A stretch of 64,000 bases of DNA from assembly GCA_949825065.1 (NCBI GenBank), contig OX463859.1, forward strand, positions 23,577,847 to 23,641,846. The letters run 5' to 3'. Every line of letters starts with the position of its first letter. Within the stretch, counting starts at the first letter, position 1. Of this stretch, positions 30,135-41,340 are shown piece after piece. A program made the position numbers and the translations under genes. The notes under the pieces were generated by a model. The model searched no databases. It saw only the letters and a program-made list of their open reading frames with translations, and was not told the DNA's origin. Origin of the DNA: Odontocerum albicorne (Eukaryota > Arthropoda > Insecta > Trichoptera > Odontoceridae).

Positions 30135-31172
30135 CAGGGCTGTGGAGTCGGAGTCGGAGTCGCGGAGTCGCGGTGTTTGGGCCGGAGTCGGAGTCGGAGT
30201 AGGAGTCGTAAAAAACGAGCGACTCCGACTAATTTTTCGTTAAAATTTAAAATACATTTTTTTTTAATTATTATAATGAATGTGTATTGTGCACGAATAT
30301 TAAACTTGCAGGCGCAAGTCGCGCCGATATGGTGAATCACCGAGATCCATTTAATGCACAAAGTCTACGAAAATGTGTTTGTCTCCTTCTTTCTCACGTC
30401 AAAAGAAAATTCTGTTGGCTGGGATCTATGTTAACCCCATGGTTCGATCCATATTGACGGAAGAACAAATAAACAGAGCGAAAAACGCTCTGTTTGAATT
30501 AACCGTTCGTATGAAAGGCCTTCGACTAGAAAAAGAGACGACAGCAGGCAGCGTACACCAAGTATCATCATCTTCATCCGACACCGCTGAATCTGAAGAC
30601 GATTTTGAAAAATATCTCAATGAACAAGATAAACTAAAACGTCCTCGTTTGAATCACAGTCCCAATATAGATGAAGGAGACTCTATTTCAAAATTTAAAA
30701 TTGAATTTTATGATGCATTGAAAATAATGGAAAAAATTTACCGAACTTATAAGTTAAATGTTGAAATGGCAATACAGCGGTATCTAGAAATCGTAAAAGA
30801 TTCAGCATTGATCGTTACAGCATTACCCCCAACCCAAGTATCCGTAGAGCGGTTATTTTCCGCTCTTAAAATTCTCAATTGTGATTTGAGAGCCTCTACG
30901 AATACAGATTTAATAGAAGCAATGTTGTTTTTAAGAATAAATTCTAATAAATAATTATTAAAGTTTGATCTTGTTTTATTTTTATCCCTATAACATGAAA
31001 AAAATGGCTATATGCAAAGGTAGGAAACAACCTGATAAAATTGAGCTTTTTTGAGTCGGAGTTGTGGAGTCGGAGTCGTGGAGTCGGAGTTGTGGAGTCG
31101 GAGTCGTATTGTTGGTAAATATAGGAATCGGAGTCGGAGTCGTGTTTTTTTTTTAGCGACTCCACAGCCCTG
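30135..31172 (+). mobile_element. hAT element H1 (1,038 bp)
   Basis: The inverted repeats start 'cagggctgtggagtcg' at both ends. Near-identical 8-bp duplications flank it ('ctttttag' 30127-30134, 'cattttag' 31173-31180), the size expected for hAT. Both ends carry arrays of GGAGTC-type hexamers (30145-30210 and 31053-31145), which may be subterminal binding sites. It holds one ORF for the C-terminal half of a hAT transposase. Confidence 0.9.
30373..30957 (+). CDS. hAT transposase C-terminal half, 193 codons
   Basis: The frame is uninterrupted from ATG 30373 to TAA 30955. Residues 10-50 ('LLAGIYVNPMVRSILTEEQI') match the region before the insertion domain of hAT transposases. A serine/acidic linker follows ('SSSSSDTAESEDDFEKYL'), and residues 145-190 are the hAT dimerisation domain ('PPTQVSVERLFSALK', 'DLRASTNTDLIEAMLFLRIN'). 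The BED zinc finger and first catalytic region are absent. An open dimerisation domain without a catalytic part could interfere with or tether full-length transposase, but that is speculation; the intact frame may only reflect youth. Confidence 0.8.
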
Positions 31173-31180
31173 CATTTTAG

Positions 31181-31959
31181 TCCTGACAATCCATCGAATA
31201 TAAGTCCCAATGTACCGAATTTATAGGCTTTTACAATTACGGTTTCGCTCTAAATTTATAAGTTCCTTGGGACGTGATATGTTTTATTCATAAGTCCCTT
31301 GACTTCAATATTGAATTTGTGAGGTTCTTAAAAATTAAGAAAACCTGAAGACATGCCTTTTCAATCATTTAATTCCATAATATCGAGAATATTATATAAG
31401 TTATGTAAATAAACATTTCATTACAAATAAAAAAATGGAATGTATCAAGTAAAAAACGTATATGCAATAAAATGTGTTGAAGCAAGTGTTTATGCATATT
31501 ATATTTTGGAATTAAACAAAGTAATATTGACACAATAATACTAGAATATAAGCGTTGTTTATCAAATGACAATTATCAAGAATTCGCTAGCTATAGTATA
31601 GAAACAAATTATAATTTTAAAGAAAGTACAATTCAAATTTTACATACGTCAAAAAAGTTAAGATTTGTTTTCTAGTGACATTAAAGATACATAATGTCAC
31701 TAGAAAAAAATAAAACTGTAACGAATAGCATAAACAAAGAATGTAAAAAAAATGTGATTGGATATCAAATTTGAACTAGTCGTTCTTTGAAGCTATAATT
31801 TGTTTCTTTTTCACTATAAATTATTATTTCATCAAATTAGTGGCTGAGAGACTCCTCACACTTCCGGTGATGAGATGAAATCACTGTGCTTAAAGAGGGC
31901 CTTGAGATAAAAGATGCAAACACGTGTCACGTGAAATAATGTAATTAGTAGAATAATAA
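31181..31959. other. AT-rich spacer with a short perfect inverted repeat
   Basis: 'ttttctagtgacatt' (31668-31682) is exactly inverted at 31693-31707 with a 10-bp loop. Nothing else recognised. Confidence 0.5.
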
Positions 31960-31970
31960 TAAAGTAATAA

Positions 31971-32241
31971 GCAGATGGGAAGGTGCTCCAGGACGTGAAG
32001 AGCAAAATATCTTGAGTCAAGTATTACAGCAGATGGGAAGGTGCTCCAGGACGTGAAGAGCAAAATATCTTGAGTCAAGTATTACAGCAGATGGGAAGGT
32101 GCTCCAGGACGTGAAGAGCAAAATATCTTGAGTCAAGTATTACAGCAGATGGGAAGGTGCTCCAGGACGTGAAGAGCAAAATATCTTGAGTCAAGTATTA
32201 CAGCAGATGGGAAGGTGCTCCAGGACGTGAAGAGCAAAATA
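31971..32241 (+). repeat. 58-bp minisatellite, 4.7 units
   Basis: Units start at 31971, 32029, 32087, 32145 and 32203 and look identical by eye. They encode a LINE-G reverse transcriptase segment, but the period is not a multiple of three, so each unit shifts frame. Confidence 0.95.
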
Positions 32242-32520
32242 AAATTTGCTGGAACAAATGGAGATAAACAACGGGGGATTTGTGCGACAGAAGGCTACCA
32301 ATAAAGCTTAAAGGCAAGATCTACGAGACAATGATTGGGCCCGCTTTACTACATAGAGTTGAGTGTTGGCATCTAAAGAAAGAAGAGGGACAACTGCGAC
32401 ATGTCTACGATGGTCACGCACATCTGTTTGCATGCACGCATCAACAAATTTGCAGAACAATCAAAGTGGCGCTAATTGTAAATAAATCCCGGAAAGCATG
32501 ACTATGCTGATATGAGTACG

Positions 32521-32860
32521 TGCAACGGTGAGATGAAGATTCTACGCTAAAGACAGACATGAATTGCAACGGTACAACGTGCAACGGTGAGATGAAGATT
32601 CTACGCTAAAGACAGACATGAATTGCAACGGTACAACGTGCAACGGTGAGATGAAGATTCTACGCTAAAGACAGACATGAATTGCAACGGTGCAACGTGC
32701 AACGGTGAGATGAAGATTCTACGCTAAAGACAGACATGAATTGCAACGGTGCAACGTGCAACGGTGAGATGAAGATTCTACGCTAAAGACAGACATGAAT
32801 TGCAACGATGCAACGTACAACGGTGAGATGAAGATTCTACGCTAAAGACAGACATGAATT
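32521..32860 (+). repeat. 59-bp minisatellite, 6 units
   Basis: Units start at 32521, 32580, 32639, 32698, 32757 and 32816. Each unit contains 'gcaacggt' twice (in 'gtgcaacggt' and 'attgcaacggt'), short direct repeats that could have seeded slippage or unequal exchange. Confidence 0.95.
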
Positions 32861-32911
32861 GGAAACTCTCACTTAGACGCAAAGAGAGACCCTAAAAAAA
32901 AAGTTGAGAAA

Positions 32912-33012
32912 TCTTGTTTGTGCTCTTTTGATGATGAGGTGAAAACCTTAAAACTAGTAGGGTTATACCATATATAAAGTGAAATAAACAATGTTTGACT
33001 AAACAAATTACA
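32912..33012 (+). repeat. Penelope-like terminal repeat (copy E) inside LINE-G
   Basis: 'tcttgtttgtgctc', 'gatgatgaggtgaaaacctt', 'tagtagggttatacc' and 'gtgaaataaacaatgtttga' match the terminal repeats near 41.6 and 58.4 kb. The core box is TTGATGA here. Confidence 0.6.
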
Positions 33013-33115
33013 AAGTTGAGGAGGACACGACGAGACTCGGACTATTCAGAGTGATTGTCGAGATAGATAGATGTGGAAAAAGGAGGTCCATGCAGCCGAA
33101 AATAAGAAGAACAAA

Positions 33116-33589
33116 GTAACTTATTTTTAAAAATTCTATTTAATTATTATTTTTGTCACGATTTTTATTGAACTTATTTTTTTTTTCACTTCAATCACTC
33201 ATCAATAACTCACGGATCAATAACTCAATATAATTTTCAAGGAAGTTTATTGCTAATGGAAAAATGAAAAAGAATCTTCAATACAGATAATTTAATTCTT
33301 ATATTTAATTATTTATGGTATATATTTTCTTATATCTCACTTTATCAAATAAAAAGTTGTATTCCAACTTAATTAGGAATATTTCGACAACTTTGTTTTT
33401 CTTACGTTTTATGATTTTGAAAATGACGCAAAATACTGAATTATAGATGTATTTTATATGTAAAAATATCATATATCCAATGTAAAAAAATATGTAAAAC
33501 GTAAATACAAGGCATGTTTTCTATCTGAAATTTAATTTCATATTCAAGAAGAATTCGTTCTGTGGAAAATTGTTGAAGGATGCGAATAT
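33116..33589. other. AT-rich spacer, nothing recognised
   Basis: No supported feature. Confidence 0.5.
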
Positions 33590-33750
33590 CGTTTCTCTGT
33601 TGAACATCAAACAAATTCCAATCTCCGTTATGCGGAAGATACTGCACTGTTGTTGTGTAGGAAGCTGTAATAAACGTTTTTTCTCATATCAAAGATGTAG
33701 CTAAAAATTTATCTTACAGACTGAACCCTGAATTCATAACCCGGCCTAAA
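33590..33750 (+). pseudogene. Reverse transcriptase motif remnant (YAED)
   Basis: 'SNLRYAEDTALLLC' (about 33618-33660) fits the LINE motif '(N)LRYADDTALLL', with the first catalytic Asp replaced by Glu. Downstream residues in another frame ('LSYRLNPEFI') could be the thumb. Too short to place in a family. Confidence 0.4.
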
Positions 33751-33880
33751 TGCTAAATAATATGTTTTAATCTTTAAATTTCGTGATTTGTCTTAAAATT
33801 CGGACCTCGCTCGCTCCAAACTTTAAAGTGAGGTAATTAAACCACGTGATTCGCTTATTTATTTAATAACGACAATTTTG

Positions 33881-34621
33881 TATTTATTTATTTATTATTA
33901 CACATGACAAGAAATATACAAAATTTGAGAAAAACAACAGATAATTTGATTTGGACATACAATTTTAAAGGATCTGGGTTTGTTGCCTTTCATTTGTCGT
34001 ATCGCCAGTAAACTAGGCTTTTGCCTGTATCTCACTGAGGATATTTAGCATGAGAAAAATAAATCGATACTTCTTTCCGATTTTTGATTACACAAAAACA
34101 AAACCCCGTTGCACGCTCTCATCAACCTGACAGTGACACTCAACTACAACTGGAAACATCTTGCGAAATTCAACTCCTCACACATCATCACTTCAGAAAG
34201 ACCAAAAATATTCATCCCACACTATACCGCACACAATCATAAGAATAAAAAACAAAATCAAAACAAAACTAAAACAAAAAAAAAAAAAAAAATACACAGA
34301 AACACAAATACAAAAACAACCAAAATTAAAACAACAAGAAGAAACCCACACTCACGAGCTCACATAAATCCCTTCCACTCGTCATTCATCCTGAAAGCCC
34401 AAGTACTCAAAATCCTGTCGCAATAACAACCACGCTCCGATCGACTGTCTAAATGCTTTTCCTACCTTTACCTTTATTGAAGTCGGCACGCCATTGTATG
34501 TAATGGGAGCCAAATAAGCATATTGCCTTTGGGCAAAAGAGGTTTTAACTCTAGGGATGGTGAACATTTCATTAGTTGCCATGCGTGTCATGTGTGTCTG
34601 CTGAGTCTGCATCTTCCCTTC
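33881..34621 (-). mobile_element. LINE-A copy 4
   Basis: The minus strand encodes 'MQTQQTHMTRMATNEMFTIP' to 'LLLRQDFEYLGFQDE' (34612-34382), nearly identical to copy 2, then the 3' UTR with an A-rich stretch (34255-34300) to the tail at 33881. The left end breaks at 34621, where copy 2 continues. Confidence 0.85.
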
Positions 34622-34910
34622 CTTTATGAAATTTAACTTGAAACATTATTTTTTTCATTAAAAAAATGATCAAGATTTAGTATTAAGTGTTAAGGTTGGA
34701 CTGTGAATTCGATCCTAACCCTATACAAATATGTTGATACGATCAAAATTATGGACATAAATGTAACAAAGAATATTTTTATTGATTATAAAAACAAGAG
34801 CCACCATAAAAAATATTATTTGCGCTACAACCCAGGTTAGGTTTTTGTTGCCTGCAAGATTCTGCGTCGCTTATCTCTCTCAGCAGCATCCCTCCTACAA
34901 TTGGTTATAC

Positions 34911-35454
34911 CATTGCTTCTCAAACTAGGGGGTGCGGCCCCCTATGAGGCTATAATGCTCCTGCCAGAGAGTCGCAAAATATTTCAGTGTTTAAAAAGTA
35001 AGATGTACGTATTAATGTTTATATATTTATTGAATATGATTTTTTTTCATGGTTTACATAATTCATATTGTAATTCGAATGCTACACGTGAGCTTTTTGT
35101 GTTGGGAGACGATACAATTGCAGGTTTTCTTTTTTTTCACATCGATCGATATAAAAGGAATATTATGTTATTTTTCTCTTTCTGATACATTTAAATATAT
35201 GTGGTCGTATTTGTTCCTGTCTGCTCCGCACACTGCAGTTATAGCAATTAAATTTAAAATTCATGATTTTTACGCTTAATTCAATTTTTGCTAAGTAAAC
35301 AAATAAGTAATAATAATTAATTAGCAAATAAATAATAATAATAATAAAAATTTGTAAAAAATAAAGTACGGTTGGTCTCTGAAAACTGTTTCGTTGCTGG
35401 GCTTACATTTCTGATTACAGGGAGTCGTAACATGAAAAAGTTTGAGAAGCACTG
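34911..35454. mobile_element. hAT-type MITE H2 (544 bp)
   Basis: Ends 'ca(t/g)tgcttctcaaact' in inverted orientation, flanked by 'ggttatac' (34903-34910) and 'ggttaaaa' (35455-35462), six of eight matching. The 'CAGTG-TTCTCAAACT' terminus is common to hAT elements. The interior is non-coding: overlapping open frames at 34901-35279 show no transposase features. Confidence 0.7.
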
Positions 35455-35466
35455 GGTTAAAAACTC

Positions 35467-35511
35467 TGTACGGCAGTTCTCTGTCATGGTGTGACAGAGA
35501 ACTGCCGTACA
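35467..35511. repeat. 20-bp perfect palindrome with 5-nt loop
   Basis: 'tgtacggcagttctctgtca' is followed by 'tggtg' and its exact reverse complement. It lies 5 bp beyond the hAT H2 duplication and would form a very stable hairpin. Confidence 0.95.
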
Positions 35512-35529
35512 GTCAATTAGGTAATTGAT

Positions 35530-35665
35530 ATGCCCAATCTACTGCGGCAACAAAGTCTTCCTTTCAGGGTCAGTGTCCTGTATGCGGTGTATTTTCCAAA
35601 GCCAGTCCAGTCTATCCATTTTTATAACGTTTACTACACCGGATTCGCCATGCAGGGAGTAGAAC
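35530..35665 (-). pseudogene. Possible LINE C-terminal fragment
   Basis: The minus strand reads 'ESGVVNVIKMDRLDWLWKIH' then 'RIQDTDPERKTLLPQ'. This fits the 'VxxxIKxRRLxWxGHVxRM(x)DxR' block of insect endonuclease-reverse transcriptases. The plus-strand open frame covering it is a shadow. Confidence 0.4.
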
Positions 35666-35877
35666 TTTGTCTACATACGCCATTGTCATATTATACGAGT
35701 ACATTGGAAAATAAATTCTGGGAGAAAGCTTTCTGTCGAATGTGTCTAAAACTCTTTCGGCGTAAATAAGCACAGGTCTTGACAGAAATTTATTAACTTT
35801 GATTTTTGGTCCTAGAGATCAACATACGTATTTGAGTTCCCTTATGAATTGACAGAAACGGCTGGGAGGCCAAAATA

Positions 35878-36395
35878 CCATCACGCGGTCTTTCTTTCAG
35901 GGTAGGCAGAGAGGGGAAAGGTCCAAAGGTTTCTATCACGACACACATATTTCGCCTCGTCTACATGCATGCACCTCCGGACATATTGAAGAGCGTGTCT
36001 GAGTAGATGCAATGGACCAAAAATTGAAAAATATGGAGATCCTTGGAAGAAGAGCATACCTAGAATAGATAAGCAACAGAAATACCTACATACCTTCACG
36101 CCATTTCTCTGTTGGGGTAGATAGAAAGGATGAAGCTCCAGATTTTTCTATCACACATTCTTAGCCTCTTCCACATTCATACAACTCTTACGATTTTCTA
36201 ATTTTCTATGTTCCCTTATTTCACAATATCCTTCACTTGATCCAACCATACTTTCCTTAACCTTCCTCTACCATGCCTTCCACTCATGTTTGCACTGTTT
36301 ATTTGTTTTTTCAGTCTTTCTTCTTCATCGTTTCCACATGCTCAAACCATCTCAGAGTATTCATCTTATTAAACACATCAACGTTAATTTCTTGT
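35878..36395 (-). mobile_element. LINE-C, two 3' ends in minus orientation
   Basis: A LINE-C 3' end (35878-35975) is followed by about 110 bp also present at 39955-40090 ('gaagagc(a/g)tgtctga(a/g)tag'), then a second LINE-C copy from its 3' signature at 36090 to about 36395 (C-terminal region reversed). All frames are broken. Confidence 0.65.
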
Positions 36396-36403
36396 TCATC
36401 TGT

Positions 36404-36802
36404 TTTTTATTTTTATTGTTATGATTGTGTGCGGTATATTGTGGGATGAATATTTTTGGTATTTCTGGAGTGATGATGTGTGAGGAGTTTGATTTCGCAT
36501 GATGTTTCCAGTTGTAGTTGAGTGTCACTGTTTGTCAGGTTGATGAGAACGTGCAACGGGGTTTTGTTTTTGTGTAATCAAAAATCGGAAAGAAGTATCG
36601 ATTTATTTTTTCATGCTAAATATCCTCAGTGAGATACAGGCAAAAGCCTAGTTTACTGGGGATACGACAAATGAAAGACAACAAACCCAGATCCATTAAA
36701 ATTGTATGTCCAAATTAAATTACCTGTTGTTTTTTCGCAAATTGTGTATATCTCTTGTCATATGTAATAATAATAATAAAATAATAATAATAATAATAAT
36801 AA
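36404..36802 (+). mobile_element. LINE-A copy 5 (3' UTR only)
   Basis: From 'ttatgattgtgtgcggtata' to '(ata)n' at 36765-36802. It is flanked on both sides by LINE-C in the opposite orientation and probably inserted into that copy. Confidence 0.8.
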
Positions 36803-36912
36803 TCTCTAATTCCTTTATTCCGTATTCTGTCATACATTGTCATCCAATGTATTCTTCTCAGTGCACGCATTTCTACTGAATATATTTGTCTCCTTTCAGT
36901 TAAGAGATTATC
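36803..36912 (-). mobile_element. LINE-C fragment
   Basis: The minus strand reads 'RRQIYSVEMRALRRIHWMTM', 'YDRIRNKGIRD', the 'AVEMRALRRI...DRIRNE.IR' block. It probably continues the copy ending at 36395, from which LINE-A copy 5 separates it. Confidence 0.75.
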
Positions 36913-38244
36913 ACATGAAAATAAACTCGCCAATTGTATATTTTACAATAAAGTGTCTAAAAATATATTACTGTCAAAATAAGCGAAAAAAGTATCAAAT
37001 ATTGTGGTAATCAGTTATTTCTGCTAACCTTACAAAAGACATGTATCACTTCAAGGCCAAATCTAAATGGGTATTATATTTATAAATCAATCAATATCAA
37101 AATCTTTGTCACAACACTGTTGTCAGCGAATTCCCTTCAGAAACTAAAGGGGGCTGAGAAAAAATCCCATTAGGGGATGAAATGACAATAAGCTTCTTCG
37201 ATTTTCCAGAATACCCATAACGCTGTGATTCCCAAAGTTAGCGGTAGATGAAAATTGGTTTCAAGTCATCAAGCGCATCTATCATATTAACAGAGTGGAT
37301 TCCCAAAGTGGGTGGTAAATGATAAAAAGAAAAATATCAATGCATCAAAATCACCCCATCATATTAACAGAGTTGATGACAAGGAAGACTGCAGTACCCT
37401 CAATTAATAAACTTATTTGTATTATTTAAGAAACCTTCAGGTTTTGAATCGTAAGTATCGAATTTTCATTAAATTTGATAAAATTAAATAGTGGAGAGAT
37501 TTATTCGTTTTTATTCGATTTATTCGGAGATACAGCTTATAAGAAAATCGTACATGAAATGTTAAGAAACAGACATGTGTATGAATTTCGCAATATCCAA
37601 CGTTGTGGTAATTGAAAAGGTTGAAATGAAAAGAAAATATGTATAATATTTGGGTGGACAGTAAAATATTAAATATGTTGTTTGAGAAGTATGTTTTCAG
37701 GAAATATGAACAAATATTAAATTGCGAGTTGCAATAGGAAACAAATTCAGTGCGGCACTAAAAACATGTATTCAAACGAAGTAATATATAAATATACTAA
37801 AATGATAGTGCACACGGCATAATATCTTAGTACCAAAAAAATCTGTCTATTATAAATGCGTAAAGACTTCGATCGTCTCGAATTTTTTATGTTCTAACCA
37901 TTGAAACTTTGATTTGATCTGTTGAAATTGTATTCTAACTAAGGTGCAACAGCTTATACATTACACAATAAACCAATACAAACACAAGAGTCTTCCATAT
38001 ACATGAAGGCTGACAACCATACTTGATCACGAGGGTTTGCCTATCATTATTAGGAAGAAGGGGACGAAAATACGAAACAGTTTTGGAAACAATGATATAA
38101 CGTTTAGAAAGCATGTTCAATTTTTCGCTTCTTCGCATAGACGATATCGAGAAAAATCGGATTTTAGCAGGGTCTGAATATCACTTGTACTTGTTTATTT
38201 CTACATTTATAAAAAATATAAAGTTTCCAAATCAACTTCAAAGT
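36913..38244. other. AT-rich spacer with one imperfect duplication
   Basis: Only a two-copy repeat of about 90 bp (37230-37377: 'gattcccaaag', 'catcatattaacagagt' twice) stands out. Open frames are short and AT-driven. Confidence 0.45.
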
Positions 38245-38569
38245 ATAATTTTATATAGCATCGTTTAGAGGGAAAACTCTTCTCAAGAGCGCTCTAACTC
38301 AGGACTAGACCCCACGAATTTTAAACAAATCACTTCAGCTATAGCAGCGCATGTCGAATCATGTGTAAAACTTTATTTATATATAGTAAAACCTTATAGG
38401 ATCATTACCATGAGGCAATCCCTTCTTACCGATCAGAAAGATGTTTTTGAAACCTTAAGTAAAAACCAAACCAAAACCTTTTTTTTAAAACTTGGTTCCA
38501 CTGGGAATTGAATCCGCAACCTACAAGTCGGAAAACAGGCGTCATACCAACTAGGCTACCGAATTTGTC
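38245..38569 (-). mobile_element. SINE S1, longest form
   Basis: The reverse strand holds in order a tRNA-like head ('gcctagttggtatgacg', 'ggttgcggattcaattcc'), a body with a poly-T patch, the tail ('aagggattgcctcatggtaa') and the 3' module ('gagttagagcgctcttgaga' to 'gatgctatataa'). It supports head, body, LINE-like tail and 3' module as one element of about 325 bp. Confidence 0.75.
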
Positions 38570-38623
38570 AAAATCATAGTAATTGAAATGTGTGAGGGGG
38601 AAATGTTATTATACTCATATGTA

Positions 38624-39507
38624 CAGTCTGTTTGACAAGAACGTGTACGGCAAAACTAGAAAAACGATTTGGGATAAGACATTAAAAAAAAACATACTGC
38701 ATGATATAAACCGTGATGCTTTACTTTTTATAAGTTGTCCAGTCCCCTCCTTTATTTATTTTTTTTTTTTATTTTTTATCTAGTAATACCTCCACTAGTA
38801 ATAATTGCCCGGCATCTCCGAGGCATACTTTCTACTAATTTTACAGCATAATCTAGGGGTAAAAACTTACATATAAGTCGAATCTGTCCAATTAACTGAT
38901 TGACGACGTTCCAGATTTCCCTAGTAGCTTAAAATTCATGAGTGCCCAAACATTTTCTAAGGAATTTGCATCTGGTGACTGCGATGGCCAATCCATTAAG
39001 TCAACGTCATTTTCCTGTTTTCACACAGTTCCTGTTTCCATAGTGTCACATGACACAATTAGACCCTTTTCACGCAAAACCGCCTATCCGCTACGCAATG
39101 ATAGACGAGGATTCTTCTCAAACACCCGTAAAATCAGTCTGTCCTTTTTCATCGTTTTCTGTGCAGTGCCACGATCTGGTAGGTCGTCGACGTTTTTTAC
39201 GTTGGAATAGCGTTTCACCCACTTACTTACAAATGTCTTCGACTTTTTCATGTATTTAGTAGCAGCTCCGTACGAATTTTTCGGTCCTTTCAGATGTGTA
39301 CACAGAAAACACGGCTTCGTAACGTGATGCGTACGCGGCACTCATGGTGAAATGTGTTCTTGTGTAACCAAGGTCGAACGACAACTGAGTGTTTCTATAA
39401 AAAGCATCTTGGAGGAAGGATTCTGCCACCTGCTTGCGTTTGAATCTACCCGCTAACGGTTTTCAGGAAAAAATGTAGCCGTACACGCTATTTTCAAACA
39501 GGCTGTG
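38624..39507 (-). mobile_element. Tc1-like element, internally deleted (about 884 bp)
   Basis: Ends 'cag(t/c)ctgtttga' with 'cgtgtacggc' in inverted orientation (38624 and about 39507), with TA at the left edge. The minus strand first encodes the DNA-binding head (39341-39084: 'KYMKKSKTFVSKWVKRYSNV', 'DDLPDRGTAQKTMKKDRLIL'), then directly the last catalytic region ('VDLMDWPSQSPDANSLENVW', about 38995-38936), whose Glu in 'SLENVW' matches the third DD34E residue. The first two Asp residues and the intervening core are missing. Confidence 0.8.
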
Positions 39508-39951
39508 TACGGGTGAATAAAAATCGATTCATCAAAAGTTTTGGCTATAACTTTGTGGATCTCCATATTATTAATGAAATATAATCAAAAGGCTGCAGCA
39601 AATTTGATTTCACTTTTTACATATGAATTTATTTTTCACTATTGCTTATATGATGTGTATTATTGATAATGCCGTTAAGAACAACACAAAAATAAAGCTT
39701 TATAAAACGTTGTCTAACAAAAGGCTGCTATCATCTATATTGCAAAAATCTGGCTATCATCTAGAAAAAAAAAACTTTTTTTTCATTTATCCACTTTAGA
39801 CGGATTTTTCCCGTTACGCAAAGAGGGTAATCACCAGGAATTACCTACCGTAACGTATTTAATGTAATTAGCGGAATAAGAAAGTTGTTGATTTTAAATA
39901 TGTAGTCCAATGAAAAATTCATTCATTCGTGTAATACCCTCCAATAAATCC
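39508..39951. other. Spacer, nothing recognised
   Basis: No supported feature. Confidence 0.45.
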
Positions 39952-40320
39952 GAATTGGTTATACGGGCATTTTGAAGAGCATGTCTGAATAGATGGAACG
40001 GACCCAAAATAGAAAAATGCGATTATTTTTAGGAGAAGAACATACCTAGAATTGGTTAACCTCAGAAATGCATTCATACCATTACGCCATTTTATAGTCT
40101 GGGTAGGCAGAGAGGCCACATTTCTATCGCTTTTATATGACTCCTATCAGTCATTTTTCACGTTCACGTTTCACTCCAGAGTCGTGTGAAAGGAAAATGT
40201 ATTCTTCTCAATGCACACATTTCTATTGCATTTATTGGACTCCTGTCAGTCATTTTTCCGGTTTAGATTTCACTCCAGAGTCGTGTGAAAGGAAAATGAA
40301 ATACGATATACACATATATT
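39952..40320 (-). mobile_element. LINE-C fragment with a 99-bp duplication
   Basis: The reverse of the 3' signature ('accattacgccatttta') is at 40078, followed by reversed C-terminal sequence. A 99-bp segment (40120-40218) is repeated at 40219-40317 with small changes ('tttcactccagagtcgtgtg' in both). It shares about 110 bp of 3' flank with 35975-36085. Confidence 0.65.
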
Positions 40321-40524
40321 GGTGGGATATATCTTGGCCGGGGGTTGTTATTAGATGAGCCCAGACCTTTTGATAGCTTCTCTTTTAAATGTATGATATT
40401 TTCTGCCATCTATGTGTTTTTGAAGCGTATCTAAATATACTTGTATTATGTACACACTGTGTTGCTATTAATAAACCTATATTTATTTATTTAATTGAGT
40501 GAATTATGAAAGATTAGAGCAAGT

Positions 40525-40770
40525 TGGAGAAATTCTGCTATTTGGGTAGTATTTTTTTAGATGATGGGTATCAAATGTGGGCGTGTAGCGATAGGAAACA
40601 TATTAAATGGGCACTAAAACATATATACTTGAATCGGACAGTATAAGAATCTTCCCTAGAAATACAATTCAATAAAAATAATGAACAAATATCAATTGAG
40701 ATGTGTGATCATACTGAGCACCATTTAATAGTGTGGCAGATGGAAGACAAAGCTTAGAGGGGGTAAAGTG
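40525..40770 (+). mobile_element. LINE-C fragment
   Basis: 'LEKFCYLGSIFLDDGYQMW' (40528-40585) is the conserved 'EEVDEFCYLGS' thumb block of LINE-C, followed by 'taggaaacatattaaatggg' and the usual C-terminal order with stops. Confidence 0.7.
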
Positions 40771-40920
40771 TTGCCATTTAATGGAATTGCTCCCATAACT
40801 CAAAGGCGGAAGGCAATTCCCTTCAACTGGCTATCTGTTAATGTTACCGATCTAACTCTTCACGAAGCAAATTAAAAATTTTGTTTCCTTTGTACACGAT
40901 TCGTATAAATATCAACTATT

Positions 40921-41340
40921 TATTTATTTAACACTTTATTGTATAACAATTTTGCGGTTTTATGGCTGTGGGGTATATTTTCCAACCAACTAGACAAAAG
41001 TAAATTAATACAATTACATAGTTGCAAAAAATATTCAAATCAATATTTATTTGTACAAAATTCATGAACAGTGCGCATAATACAAATAAAAGTGAAATAT
41101 CAACCATAAAAAAGAGCGAGGAATGCTGGTGAGGAAAAGAAAATTGAGAAACATCACTGACTTGAAATTAAGATGTTTTAAAACATGCTAATGATAAAAA
41201 GAGACTGGGCAAAGCCAATAAACAATATCTACTTGAGCGTAGCGCATAATCGAGAATAATAAGAGACGCTAAATATTTTCGGCGAAATAAGGGGGAACGG
41301 CGAGACGGTTAATGATATTGTCTATATATAAGTGACAATT
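40921..41340 (-). mobile_element. LINE-B copy, minus orientation
   Basis: Starts with the reversed (aaat)n tail at 40921 and follows LINE-B backwards: 'ccaaccaactagacaaaagt', 'actgacttgaaattaagatg', 'gccaataaacaatatctact', 'tgagcgtagcgc'. A segment of about 70 bp is deleted near 41220. Confidence 0.75.

Larger units (their letters stand above)
31960..33115 (+). mobile_element. LINE-G (RTE-type) fragment with two internal minisatellites
   Basis: In order: 'KYLESSITADGKVLQDVKSK' amplified as 58-bp units (31971-32241), then 'LCDRRLPIKLKGKIYETMIG' and 'PALLHRVECWHLKKEE' (32280-32390), then the 'EMKILR' segment amplified as 59-bp units (32521-32860), a Penelope-like repeat (32912-33012), and 'DCRDR', 'MWKKEVHAAE' (33050-33100). 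The order agrees with the C-terminal half of RTE-class reverse transcriptases (YLGS, LCDRK-PLKLKGK-Y, EMRMLRW, DR-W). Stops and frameshifts are many. Confidence 0.75.

Noticed and set aside
35530..35769. Plus-strand 79-codon ORF
   Set aside because: The minus strand of the same interval carries a better LINE-type match, so the plus frame is a shadow.
37200..37377. hAT MITE from 'gattcccaaag' repeats
   Set aside because: The two copies are in direct, not inverted, orientation and no 8-bp duplication was found.
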